Positions 1 through 11,977 of a stretch of 64,000 bases of DNA are shown piece after piece. The stretch is from Sphagnum magellanicum (Eukaryota; Streptophyta; Sphagnopsida; Sphagnales; Sphagnaceae). Within the stretch, counting starts at the first letter, position 1, and the number at the start of each line of letters is the position of its first letter. The notes under the pieces were generated by a model. That model was not told where the DNA came from. It saw nothing but the letters and a program-made list of their open reading frames with translations, and ran no database searches. The position numbers and the translations under genes were made by a program. Location of the stretch: assembly GCA_021904315.1 (NCBI GenBank), contig CM038912.1:5481061-5545060 (forward strand), in the 5' to 3' direction.

Positions 1-359
1 AGCATTCCGCATGAACCTGGCGAGTTTTTTTTTCTTTTTTCTTTTTGCTGCGGGAAAACACACCTGTGAAGGCCTGAATGTCTGTGGATTCACGTCAGAA
101 ATTCCGGCAGTGCAACCGTCACAGCAGCTCCGCACACGCGCTCTCTTCTCTATCTCTCTCTCGCTCTCCCTCTCGCACACTTCAGAGCACCACAAGAAGA
201 GAATCACAAAGCGAAGAGGGAGGAGGAATCGGATCATTATGGTCCCTCCATAGTCTCCTCTTGGATGAGAAACATTCATCTTCTCGTTCATATTGATGAA
301 TAGCATCCAAGAGGAGCTCACTGATTGGCGAAACCTGGCTACAAATAATATGACAAATT
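1..359. repeat. CT-rich microsatellite and half of an imperfect duplication
   Basis: Positions about 141-185 are a CT/CTCG-rich simple repeat. Positions about 211-340 resemble 455-560: both start with a GGAGGAATC-like stretch, continue through TCTCCTCTTGGATGA and end near GATTGGC-AAACCTGGCTA. Within the first copy, CTCCTCTTGGATG (about 253) is mirrored by CATCCAAGAGGAG (about 305), so it can fold back. The open frames here are short, overlapping on both strands and of low complexity. I see no gene. Confidence 0.4.
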
Positions 360-887
360 GGGGCCACAATTAGCGAGTGCCATTTTTGCCACCAAATTCA
401 ATGCCAGTTTTCAGCAACCTTTAACCAATTTATTACTCTTTTCACCCACACAAAGCAAAGGGGCAGGAGGAATCAGATTATGATCCCTGACTAGTCTCCT
501 CTTGGATGAAGGACATTCAGGAGGATGGGTTATTGATTGGCTAAACCTGGCTATTAAAACTGGTGTAAAAGTTTTGAACGTGTTTCTTTCACACCAGAGT
601 GAATTAGCACCCTCCAAGAGCACCATGTAGGATGGATGATTTGGGGACATGAAACACTTTTTCATTCTATTCTTGTCCCAATAGCTATGTATCAACCATC
701 CACAAGTATCTAGCAGTGTACCTACCAGCTGGTTATTGATTTTTTAATATTCATTTATATTGATAACTAGTTGATATTGAATTTTCAAAATCCAATAACC
801 TACCTAGATGACTCGATTATTATCCAAACAGGTTATTAATCTTTAAACACTACCTAATTTTTAGTGGCACTCACTAATTGTGACCCC
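360..887. mobile_element. possible MITE with 23-bp terminal inverted repeats
   Basis: The left end GGGGCCACAATTAGCGAGTG matches the reverse complement of the right end, GGGGTCACAATTAGTGAGTG, at 21 of 23 positions. The trinucleotide ATT flanks both sides (357-359 and 888-890), as a short target duplication would. The interior has no coding capacity and holds further mirrored GGTTATTGAT-like words. One copy of the 211-340/455-560 duplication lies inside and the other outside, which weakens the reading as one clean element. The superfamily is not assignable. Confidence 0.3.
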
Positions 888-890
888 ATT

Positions 891-3830
891 AATGGAAAAT
901 TTTTAAAAAACTGAAAAATTACTTTTAATTTTAATTTTTTCTACACTTTATAACTAATGGTTAACCAAAGGTTCTTGACCAATGGTTTGAAAACTTACCT
1001 AACATCCATTAAAAATTTGATAATGATATTGATAATGTGAGTGATTGCAAAACAATTTTAAAAAAAAACTTACCCAATAATTTTTTAAAGAATATATCCG
1101 AGCAACATTGTTATGTACTTGTTTATATGTGACCAACATCACAAACTTCATGAGCCATAATTTGACAATATATATTTTTTCATAGGTTTATATTATTTAT
1201 ACAAGAATGTCACTCATCTAAAACACATATGAAACATATATAAATAGAATGAATTTTTTTTATTCATGATAAACTTTTGCATTCTATTTTACATGCTTCA
1301 TACATGTTTTAAACACAAGATTTGTGTCTAAACATTATAAACTTATGAAAAAACAAATTTTGCACACCTACAGGTATTGAATTGTGACCCTATAAGTTTA
1401 AAATGAAATGTTTTATTTCCCTAGATGGAAATCACTTACATTCATTAAACCCTATTCCCTATTACCTATGGTACTAACCCATTTAAGCTACAATCATGCA
1501 TGGAAATAGTAGTGCCAATAGTGGCATTGATTACTATGTATGTTCATTCATACATAGGCTAGTGTTGTAGGTAAGTAACATACATGTCATGTTTACATAA
1601 TAGGCTATCACCACTCTTATCACAAAATTGTAACATGCTGGTAACCTATTACTAAATCTTTCAAATTTAAAGAGTTGTTGGGCTATAACATCTTATCCTT
1701 TGGTTACACATTCAAATATAAACATAGGCTATCAAGGAATATAGGAAGAAAATTGATATCATTAAATATTAGAGCATTTTAAGTTAGTAGCTATTTTTTT
1801 ATATATTACTTATCCCCAAAAAATTTACCACCATTCACAATGTCTTTTGCTTGTGTATACCTAGTTACTTTCCATTTTTACCAATTTATTTCACCTTATA
1901 TATTTCCTTACTTCCAAATCTTGTCTTGCATTTTCCATTCCTAAAGCAAGTAAGCATTCTTCTCACCTCCTCACAATTGTAGTGCAAAATTCATTTGCTT
2001 GAGCTTTTTTAGCTAGTGTGATATTCTCTCAAATCTTCATTGAAATGGTTAATCATTAGCTGATTGGTAGCTATGACATTCTCTTGTATTCATATCTTTT
2101 TGTAAAATTGTGACTCTTTAGATCGTTGAAATCGTCTCAAATTGGTAAGTTGAAAGTTGTTACTGTTCCTCAAGATCATCAGTACCACAAAAAGATGTGA
2201 TCATTTTTTATGTGATAATGTTGACACAAGTTCATGGATTGTTGGTACTTCAATGACTTTTGAAAAGAAAATTGTTGTGCAATGGATTGAAGGGACAACA
2301 AACTAAGTAGTTCAAGAGGAGTGTTTTGTGAGTTATTGCACAATGAAGCAAAATCTTGCAACAAATAGTGCAAAACATTGTGATACATGATTTGTAATGT
2401 ATGTGCATTTGATAACTTAGAACATTTTTAACAATTGATTTTGTTTGAACCTTCATGATATTTTACTACATTCAAAATTCAGTTTAATTATTCCATAGGC
2501 CCACCCATAACATGCATACTGAAATATTATAACCTCAACAACTATTAAAAACCATCACCTAGGCCAATCATTATGGTTGGCCAACTAGGAGCAATCATTT
2601 TTCTTTTCACAAACATTTGAAAACCTCACCATCTAGTGCCAAGTTTATAAGAGCAAACCTTTTTCACATTATTGGGGTGAAAATTTATCCAAATTTTGAT
2701 GTGATGGTTGTTATATTACTACCATTAGGGATGTTCTTATGGTTGAGAATAGAGGTGAGAATATTCTTATTTTGAAGAGTTGTAATTAAACTATCACCAA
2801 CCTTACTATTAATGTTAACCTTTTTCTTTATTTCCATATAAGCATGTCATGAACTTATTATTTATTCATGGGGTGAGCACAAGTAGGAATAGAATTTGCT
2901 AATAACAACATTAACATTGGCATTACCTACATGTGTGAACAACAATGTTTTGGCTTGTAAGTTAATTCAAACCTTCTCCATTTGCTCAACATGACTTGTA
3001 TGTTAACTCCTTGTCATTGTTTTTAAATTTTTTTCAATAACATATCTTCATATGTGAATGTACATTTACATAGGTAATTTATTAAATATTATTAGATGGA
3101 AGTAGGAAGGTTTACAAGATAGGTTATAAGGTTTCAAAGGTGAAACCTTGATTAAATTCAAGTGTGGTTCACCAACAACCAAGTCATAATCAATGTTGGG
3201 CAAGTATTATTTAAATATTAATAGATCACAGACCCCCAAAGATTATTAGGATGTTTTAAAATTCATAATTATGATTTTCTAAAAAATTAGAAGCCCGATT
3301 TTGATATATAACCATGATTTTTAATTTTTTTGAAAAATCCAAATAATTAACCATAAGACTACCAATTTGTTGTTACTTATTTCATCAAGACGATCAATTC
3401 TTTAAGGTTGTTGAAATAATTGAGACTTGAACGACTCCTTGGTTCTAATTTTTTTCCAAACGACTAGTAGTGGTGGTTTTCTAATTATGAAATAATTTTA
3501 AACCGAGAACCAATGGTTCATTATAAATTAAAATAGCCACATAAAACTAGTCATAATAAGTCCATTAGATGGTGTAATGACATGTGTTGGATCATGTAAT
3601 CCTTTCTTTCTATATATTGTATATATAGGCCGACCAAGGCTCTAGGGTTAACACAATCTTTTAGAATGGCCCAACTAGGTCAACAAGTAAATACAAAGCA
3701 CAAACAAATACAAGGAAACACAAGCACACACAACAAAACAAACCTAAGCATTCACACTTGGACTAACATAATCCATGTTAAACACAACTAGGAGAAACAT
3801 TTTGTTTGGTGTAAAATTTCACTGAAATGT
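891..3830. other. AT-rich intergenic DNA, no gene seen
   Basis: Only short chance frames are present (none over 70 residues), with many homopolymer A/T runs. I see no recognisable domain, RNA gene or clear repeat structure. Confidence 0.6.
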
Positions 3831-5159
3831 GATGTCATGGCTGTACATGGCCTCATACATGATGGCCAATTACAGGCATGCCCATCATGCCTTTTAAGGT
3901 TAATGTACGTTTTTAGGGCAAGTGTATGTTCTTAAATGATTATACGTTATTAGGTGCTTAGGGTTTTAGCTTGTTGATGGCTATATAAAAGGCCAAGCCC
4001 TTTTCTTTTCTTTTTAGTTTTTCTAGAATTCCTTTGTCAAGAGAGTTTCCTCCATAATTGAATAGGATTTCTAGATGCTCATGGCGACCATTGCATGACC
4101 ACCATCTACATACATTACATGTTCTTCTTTTTTGCAATTCAATTCTAGAAAAACTTTACTCTCTATTACTTCATGTTAAAAGCGGCAAATTTCTTGTGTT
4201 TTTGGAGTTTTTAAGTTGTTGCTACTAGTGTTGCTGTTGTTGGAGGGAGCACAAGTTGCTACTAATGTTACTACTAGTGTTGTTGGAGGGAGCTTGCATT
4301 GTTATATTTTTGCTAACCAACAAAGTAGGTTTCAAACCTCCTCCCCCCTTCTTTTTCTTTTTTTCGTTCTCTTTATCTTTCTCTCTCGCACAAAGACACA
4401 AGAGGAGGCAATTTTCAAGGAGGCAGTCTTGAAGCTATCAAGTAAAACCAAAAATAAAAAATAAAAATTGCTTCCCCATGTTATAGCACAACGTTGGCCA
4501 TCGTCGTAGCACTGCGAGTTGCCGGCCATCGTTGCAGCCCCGTGAGCTACCGGCCATTGTCACAACGCCGCTAGTTATAACGTGCTGTTAGCCATCATCG
4601 CAATGTCGAAAGCTATAATGCAACGTCGTGAGCGTAACCACCCGCCATCGTTGTGGCGATGCTCAACCTACGTCCATTGGACTTTCGTCGAATGTTTGTT
4701 AATCTTCCCTTGGACTTTCATCGAACGTCCGTCTGACATTCGTTCAAGTTCCATCCAACTTCAGTCCTACATCTTGCCATTCTACCGTCCTACGATCCTA
4801 CGTCATGCGTCTTATCGTTTTATTGTCCTGCGTTTTATGTTTTGTTATCTTGTGTCCTGCCGTTTTGTCGGCCTGCCTTTCCATCCACCATCCATTTGAC
4901 TTCCGTTTGACCTTTGTTCGGCTTCCGTTGGACATTCATTTGACCTTCGTCCAACGTCTGTTAGTCACTAGTCATTCCTAACAACGCACCATATTTTTCA
5001 AACCGTACCTTATGTTAGAATTTTGTAACTAGTGCTTTGTATTGTTACAAAATTTCAGGGCATGGGACAACACCATGTCCTTGGATGATGACCGTTTAGC
5101 TAGAGCCTAGGTATTAGTTACAAAGTAACACACAATCCTTTGAGCCGATTTCTTTAAGC
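3831..5159 (+). repeat. candidate upstream LTR/leader region of element A
   Basis: A TATATAAAAGG box lies at about 3,982, in a stretch that begins TGATGTCATGGCTG (about 3,830), as an LTR U3 might. A two-unit direct repeat (about 45 bp, ending GTTGGAGGGAGC) lies at 4,216-4,295. A more GC-rich block of degenerate short repeats follows at 4,490-4,975. The region ends just before element A gag. I could not find a matching second LTR after 16,390, so the assignment is inference from position and the TATA box. Confidence 0.25.
4490..4975. repeat. degenerate short tandem repeats of higher GC
   Basis: The first half repeats words of the type GCCATCGT-GCAGC-CCGTGAGCTACCG at roughly 45-bp spacing. The second half repeats words of the type GACTTTCGTCGAACGTCCGT and CCTACGTC. 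The composition is clearly richer in C and G than both flanks. The open frame across 4,582-4,899 is compositionally biased and matches nothing I recognise, so I do not call it a gene. Confidence 0.45.
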
Positions 5160-5699
5160 TCACGATCTTCACGATGGTACCATCAAGCATCTATAACACC
5201 AGTGTCATCCAGTACAATTTTTACCAGAAATTTAAGTCCAAGTTACACTACATCAATGGTACATCAGAGTCCATTTATAGGGGTTCATAAATGGGGTACA
5301 CCTGTTGCCGCATTTGCTTTCAAACCATCATCATATATTCCGTTGTAAGCCATTACCTTTACACCCATACACTAGTAGAAATCAGCCAAAATGTAACCAC
5401 TCCATTTATGACTACATGCGACTTATAGTTGTTTGCGACTGGATTTGGGGACATTTGCAACTACAAAACCAAATTTCAACTATTTTAGTCATTTTCACAA
5501 CTATGATGCAACTATTAAAATTTTCATCCTATTGGTTGGATCGATTTTACATTCATTTTCATCCATTAATAGGTTGATATGTCCCATTAGTTGAAGTAAT
5601 CACCAAATTAGTTGCATCCTAAAGGTATTCTACAATGACATACGTGTGTATTTTAATGTATGTACTAAAATTATATATATGCATACGTATGTATATTAT

Positions 5700-6365
5700 T
5701 CATATAATGAATCTCAAAATTAATATTTGAACTTTGGATTTTTAATTCAAATCTGAAAATTGATATTTCAATTATGAAAACTATTATTTTAGTTTTTAAA
5801 AACAATATTAGAATTTGAAACTTGATATTTGAATCTGAAAATTGTTATTTCAATTGTTTAAAAGAATATTTGAATTTCAAATTTTTGATTTGAATATGAT
5901 ATTTTTGATTTAAATTCAAAAAGGCTTCTTTGATCTAAAAATTGATATTTCAATTCTAAATTCATGTTTTTGAATCCAAAAATTAGTATTTCAATTCAGA
6001 AGGTTAGTAATTGATTATAAAATTGGACATTTTAATTTTGAATATTTTTATATGAATATGGAAATTTATATTTCAATTTCGAAAATTTTTCATTTAGCTT
6101 TTCAACAATCATTTGATTTGAACCTGAAATTTCAATTCCAAATTATTATTTGGGATTTTCAAAATTAATACTTCTAGTCTGAAAATTATTAATTAAGTCT
6201 AAAAATGGACATTTCAATTTGAATATTGTTATTTGAATCTGAAAATTTACAATTCAATTTTGGAAATTGTTATTTAAATTCAAAAAACTTATTTGATTTA
6301 GAAATTGCTATTTGAATTCTAAATTATTACTTTCGAATCTAGAAATTAGTATTTCAACTCAAAAA
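5700..6365. repeat. degenerate AT-rich tandem array inside CACTA copy 1
   Basis: Variants of TTTGAATCTGAAAATTG followed by ATATTTCAATT recur at roughly 45-60 bp spacing across about 650 bp. The second CACTA copy has unrelated AT-rich sequence of about 400 bp at the corresponding place, so the array is specific to this copy. Confidence 0.5.
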
Positions 6366-7370
6366 CTAAATTAGAATGATAGGAAAAATAATTATATAAT
6401 TACTAAAATAATTACTAAAAGTTTAATATAATACTATATTATCATTATATTCTTTTCAAATGACATAATAATATGTAACAAAAAATAGCTAGCCTAGGCT
6501 AGCTACAAATTACATTATTATTATAAGTAATAAATTATGAAGTATTACTATATTATAATAATTACCAGAAAATATTAATATATAGTTTTAAGTTTTTATA
6601 ATTAATATTTATTCAGTATTCAGTATTCAATTATTATGATCAATTACTATATATAGTTTTTATTTTCAATTTTATTATTATATAATAATTACTGTAGTAG
6701 TTAGAATGGAAATCTAATAAATTAATATACAAATGCAGAAATTATTTTCGAAGGAAAATTTTTCTTGTTAAAAATAAAAAATATTTAGTGTAATAATTTA
6801 TAAATATCTATAATGAATAAAGTAATAATATGAATAATAAAAATGAAAATAATAATGGGAATAATTGTAATAAAATAGTTAGCATAGGCTAGGTTTTAAT
6901 TATATTATTAGATTAAAAAAACTACTACTTAATTTATATAATCATTAATTATTAATTAATGAATATTTCAGTTATTATGTTAATTTATTTGGTTATGAAA
7001 TAATAAATGATTAATTATTAATAATTAGCTAATTATTTGAATATTAACCAATTATTAGTTAATGAAATTGGTTGATAGATCATTATAGTTCATATATAAT
7101 GAAAATTAAATATACTATTGTTTATATAGCTAATAAATTAAGTAATATTTAGTAATAAATAATTAAATAATTAATGCAGTAATCATAATATATTGATGAT
7201 GATTATTATAAATAATTAGTTAGTTGGATAATTTATAAAGTGAATTAGTTAATATCTAATTTAGTTGTTAAATAATTAATTAACTAGCTTATTAATTTAT
7301 TTTTCTATTTTTTATTCATTAAATAATTAGCTAATTAGTTAGCTAATTAGTTGTCACTTACCACTTAATT

Positions 7371-7528
7371 ATATACTTTTCAAGATGAGGATGAAAACCA
7401 AAACATATGGGATAAACTTTTTAGTTGCAAGTCATTTGCGACTAAAAATGTTTAAGTTGCAAATGACTTACAACTAAAAAGTTTATCCCATATGTTTTGG
7501 CTTTCATCCTCATCTTGAAAAGTATATA
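7371..7528. repeat. long near-perfect hairpin inside CACTA copy 1
   Basis: About 77 bp on the left, starting ATATACTTTTCAAGATGAGG, is mirrored by the right arm ending CCTCATCTTGAAAAGTATAT, with almost no loop. The arms include the subterminal word TTGCGACTA / AGTTGCAAA. The second CACTA copy has the same structure at about 63,338-63,494, with more mismatches. Confidence 0.75.
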
Positions 7529-8201
7529 AACAAGGTGTTTTGTCTTTATATTTTCATATTTAAAGATATGGACATATGGGATGAGCCAATGAAAAAGACT
7601 TAACCCAAAATAAAATAAAAATATTCATGTATTTACATTTAACTATATACTTCCCTAACTTACCTACCTACTTTTCTACCTACATACCTTCTTAAGTAGG
7701 TATTTGGCCTAGGTAGGTAAATAGGTCCTATCTAGATAGGTGTTTAGCCTATATGGGTAGGTAGGTATATAGGTAGGTAGGTACCTAGTTCAACCTACAT
7801 ACCTAAATATTGATTTAAATTGATTTGGACAAATTCAATTAATATTCCATGTGTCACAATTTAAACCATCTAAACATAAAAATTAAAAATCTTGGATTAT
7901 TTCAAAAGAATAAAAAAAAAAATTATTAAAAGTTGGGACACATGGCAACACATAAATTGTTCCCATTGTTCACCAAAAAAGTCACATCCTAGTTGTAAAC
8001 GACAATATGTATATGACAAGTCAAAGGATGAAAGCGTATTTTGTTGACTTTTTCCTTCATCCAAAATTCATTGTTGTTTGCGACTAGTGTCCTATGCGAC
8101 TTGTCCAACGTGACTAATAAGATTTTAGTTGCAAATGTCGCTTGCAACTAAAACTTAGTCGCATGGACCAGTTGTAAAATGACCATTTTCTACTAGTGAT
8201 A

Positions 8202-10134
8202 TACACTATGAAGGTTAACAGTTATTCTGGGAGAATTGAAAAGTTTAGCGGAAGGCCATGTATTATTTTTTTGAGGGATTTCAAAACAACTTTTTCAACT
8301 GTGGTCTATGAATTGGAGCTCAAATATGGCGCTAATTACATTGAGGTGTTTGTATTCAAACAACTGGCCCGTTATGTGCACAATGAAACATTGGATGTTT
8401 ACGAATAACATTCTGCAAGGATTTTGGGCATCACCCAGATTCCCAATCCATCTTATGCCATAGCTATCGCCACCACCTCTCAAGCTGCATTACAAGCTAC
8501 AATTGCACATCATGGGATTATGCCCAATAATCCAGACCCGGTACCTACTTCAGTGAACCTTTCTCCTCAATAACTCATTGTTGTTACCACAAACATTCCT
8601 CCCACCATCGATGTGCAAACTTTTGCTGATCTAGTGGGGGAATTTTTTTGAGTTCTTGAGCTGGAATTTCTAGTCAAGAGTTCTGAAAAAATTTTACAGC
8701 TCGCCACCTTTTCTCACCAAAAGGATGAAACCTTCAAGATGTTCTATAAGAGGCTTTTCAAACTCAAAGAGGATACCCAGAGCATCATAGACCTAGAAGT
8801 TGCCCACTGGTATCTTTGTTCGTTGGAAAGTACTCCAACATTCCATGCGTAGGTTTTGTAATGGGTTTTTGCAGAATTTGGAGATTCATACACTTTGTTA
8901 GATGTCTACAACATTTTCGAAAAGCTGGAACTAGCTCATGCACACTATGAGGCTAGTACTATGAGGCCTCCATCACGTTCAAGGCCTCAGCCTACACCAG
9001 CTACGCTAACCAGATCATCACATTCTTTTTTAAGGGTTAAAGCGGTGCATTTGGCTACACCCATTTTACCTTCTTGCAACTACTATGGCACCTGCCCACA
9101 AAGCTAGTGAGTGCAACATTCCTTCCAAGGATCTCTTTTGTGATTATTGTGGGAAATAGGGACATTAAGAAACTGTCTATTTTGCTAAGTTCTTGGAACG
9201 AAAGTAACTCCGATTACCACGACAAAATTTGCCATCATCTTCCATTGTCCCTCAACCAAAAGCCAAAACACCTTAGCCTTCCATTTAAGCTTTGCCCACC
9301 AAAGGTAATTCTAGTAAGAATGCTAAGAAGAAGGAGCACAATGCTGACAAGAAAGAGGTGCTTCAAGCCCATGCGATTTAAGTTCAAACTCTACAAAATG
9401 AATTCGAATCATTGAAGGCCTAGCTTGCTAATCTAAAAGGCAAGTCCTCCCAACCAGCTAGTCATGCCTGTACAAGGTTCAAGGTCACATAAGGGACCTC
9501 CTAGGTCATTCTATGGCCTCCCACACGATGCCATGGTTGGGGATTATGTTTTTTCTAATGCACATAATTGTAGTCTCACACCAAAATTTACTACTTATTT
9601 TTACCCTTCCTATGTCGCGGCACAAGAGGCTAATGTGGCACCCAGAGTTTCTGCCACTAGGTAGGTAATTTAGACTGATGGACTTGCATTTGGTTCAAGT
9701 CCTATTACCAAGGCTAGAAGAGCTCAAACAATCATGCCACAATCTTTTTGTCTTCTTAACACGGAAAAAGAACGCACCTTGTTGGCGAGGGGGGAGGAGA
9801 CTACTACACCACAAGTTGTTTGGGCATCAAATTCTTGTGTCCTAGGAGTACATGTACATCAAGAAAACACACAATTTTCCACTGATCAGCTTATGGAATG
9901 CCAAGTTCAAATGCGTGAAGTGGTGCAAAAGCTTATGAGTACACCATTGTTTAGTTTTCAAAATTTGAAGCTAAGCACTAAGGACATAATTGCAGTACTA
10001 GAAGATACCCTGAACACTACATCAAGTCCTCTACCAATCCTTGATTCACATGCTACAGAGGTCCCATCCAACACTTTGGAGAGACATTCGATTAGCTCAC
10101 GTGTTGTAAATGGCATTCGTAATCAATCACTAGT
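8202..10134 (+). mobile_element. element A gag part
   Basis: Segments resemble a retrotransposon gag. A capsid-like stretch at about 8,700-8,960 has the pattern KDETFKMFYKRLFKLKEDTQ followed by a YLCSLES-like step. A Ser/Pro-rich linker and a CDYCGK-type CCHC finger segment follow at about 9,135-9,190, then a long low-complexity tail. The leader before the CACTA insertion (about 5,160-5,369) appears to belong to the same gag. The role would be particle formation and RNA packaging. This is a fossil with several breaks. Confidence 0.6.
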
Positions 10135-10139
10135 TCTAG

Positions 10140-11160
10140 TGCCGCAACCCTAGCTTTGGGCTCACGACAAAGGCAAAAGGGGTTGTAAGGTTGCGGGCCA
10201 AGAGGAAGTCCAGGAGTTAAAGCAAGAGGAAGTCCGAGAGTTAAGGCAAGAAGAAGCTTGAGAGTTAAGGCAAAAGGAAGCCCGGGAATCAAGGCAAGAA
10301 GAAGCCCGGGAGTCACATCACATACTCCCGGGAGTGTTAGAAAGTGTGAGGGAGTATGAGGGAATGAACCCTCACACTCCCAAGGCAACTCCCACTTTGG
10401 GAGATGGAGTCCCGGTGGATTCCCAAAACTTCAGAGAGTGATTGCAGGAGTCAAAACCCAATGGCTTGTGGCGTTCTTTATATCATTCGAAAGCTCTTGG
10501 AACGTAGATGTCTAAAGTGGGCTCGCATTGCTCATTTGGACATTTGAAACGTAAGTTATGGCCAAAAGAAGGGTCGGGAGTCAAATTGCCAATTTGACTC
10601 CCGACCACAAAAAGTTGGGAATCGACCCGATTTGCTTAGTTGTAGGAGGCTTGCCACACATCGTTGGAAAGCTCTTGACGATAGCTACAACTTTGCTTTA
10701 GATCTCACCTCAATCGGAGGTCTGCTCGTAAAGTTATGGGGCTCCAAAGTCGTAGGAGTCCCAGCTGGCGGGATTTCGGGACTCCCACTCGGGAGTCCCG
10801 GGAGAGAAAAGTCATTTGGATGTAGGCTTCGTGGCCAGTCACAGAGTATACTATAAGGGGGAAGGTGGTGGCTTCCCCCAAGTCCGGGCCGTGGTGAGTC
10901 TTGTGTGTCTGTGTTGCCTGTGGTTCGTCCTAGCACCAAGGGTGCTCCAATTATGCACTAACCGCTTTGTGTGGGTTGTGTGCAGGCCCGTGTAAGTGAG
11001 TGAAGCTTGTCAACTCTTCCTAGTCCCATCCTGGAGCTCCAACACGCCCCTCTACCCCTCAAAGTGTTGTGAGCTAGGGAGCGTGCTCCAACTCCTCCCT
11101 TTTTCGCTGTGTTCGATTTGGACCCACATTTGGGTCCTTTAAAAAGTTGGGAGTGCGTCA
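10140..11160 (+). mobile_element. solo LTR, family S, inside element A
   Basis: The repeat begins TGCCGCAACCCTAGC and ends GTTGGGAGTGCGTCA (TG...CA). It is flanked by a perfect 5-bp duplication TCTAG (10,135-10,139 and 11,161-11,165). At 1,021 bp it has a TATA-like TATACTATAAGG at about 10,847 and, near its 5' end, five imperfect 24-bp repeats of the type AGGAAGCCCGGGAGTTAAGG (about 10,200-10,315). No internal retroelement sequence accompanies it, so it looks like the product of LTR-LTR recombination. Three further copies of the family lie between 24,983 and 33,972. Confidence 0.85.
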
Positions 11161-11329
11161 TCTAGCATGGATAAACTAGTGGGCTTTCCTATATCTGATT
11201 CTACATTCACATATCAGAAGGGAGTTAAGAACACCTCACTTGTGGATTTGTTACTCAACAAAGGTGTTGTGGATTAGCTTCTCTCCACAAAGTCTCTCAC
11301 TCATTTCCGAAGGTGGTGCTTAGTAAAAG

Positions 11330-11930
11330 AATTTCCATCACCATTGGAGTTGCCATTGTTGACAATATTAGGTTAGCAATCCAAATGGGAGGACATACAC
11401 CCAGAGTGGTACTTCTTGATACAGGTGCCCAACTAATGATTCTTGGAGTTTAATTTTCCAAAAAGATGGCATGCTTGATTCCAAACTATGGAAATCTATG
11501 TGGCAGATTCGCACCGCTAGTGGGAGCGTAAACGAGGTATTTGGGGAAAGCTCGGATTTGATTGCATTTAACTTCAATGAAGATACAGATCAAGAGTTTT
11601 GCTTGTAGGTTAGATGTTTAATCACCTATGCCACCCGTTATGATGTGCTCATTGGGCAAGAGGCCTTGCTTCCACCAGGTTTCACAATTGATAACTAGTT
11701 CGAACATGCATACTACCGAGTGGATTGGGAGACTGACGGCCACCACCTGGGATACATACCCTTTGATTTACATGGGAACCATAATCCTATGGCTCACCAT
11801 TGTATGCTCAAGGAATCACACACCATTTCCTATATCCAATAAGCTAACCATGAGTGGATAGAGGGAGATGAGGAGGATATAGTTTACGTTTAAGCTACTA
11901 AAAGCTTCAAGGTGGTTCCTACTAACATTC
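11330..11930 (+). mobile_element. element A aspartic protease part
   Basis: The stretch RVVLLDTGAQLMILGV at about 11,400-11,450 carries the D-T-G-A active-site motif of retropepsins. It lies between hydrophobic strands, with a VLIGQEALLP-like segment further on (about 11,640) in the place of the family's second hydrophobic-glycine motif. The protease would process the element's polyprotein. It lies directly before the methyltransferase part. Confidence 0.6.
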
Positions 11931-11977
11931 AACACGGACTAGGGGTTTTATAGAGGTTCAAAGTAGCCCACAAGCCC

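Larger units (their letters stand above)
5370..8198. mobile_element. non-autonomous CACTA (CMC) DNA transposon, copy 1
   Basis: The ends are CACTAGTAGAAATCAGCC at the left and TTTTCTACTAGTG at the right, giving about 13 bp of terminal inverted repeat of the CACTA type. Both sides carry the 3-bp duplication ATA (5,367-5,369 and 8,199-8,201), as this superfamily makes. Subterminal regions at both ends hold many copies, in both orientations, of words such as TTGCGACTA and AGTTGCAAA, the usual transposase-binding layout of CACTA elements. There is no transposase frame, so movement would need a partner in trans. Inside are a degenerate AT-rich array (about 5,700-6,365), a near-perfect hairpin (7,371-7,528) and an AGGT-rich stretch (about 7,650-7,800). 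The element lies near the start of gag of element A. A related copy begins at 61,867. Confidence 0.85.

Noticed and set aside
5370-8198. MULE or hAT identity for the 5.4-8.2 kb transposon
   Set aside because: The CACTAGTAGAAA ends and 3-bp duplication fit CACTA; MULEs give about 9 bp and hATs 8 bp.
10092-10388. Minus-strand frame rich in LTPGLPLALTLGLP repeats (also about 31,848-32,060)
   Set aside because: It is the translation of the 24-bp minisatellite in the family-S LTRs, not a gene.
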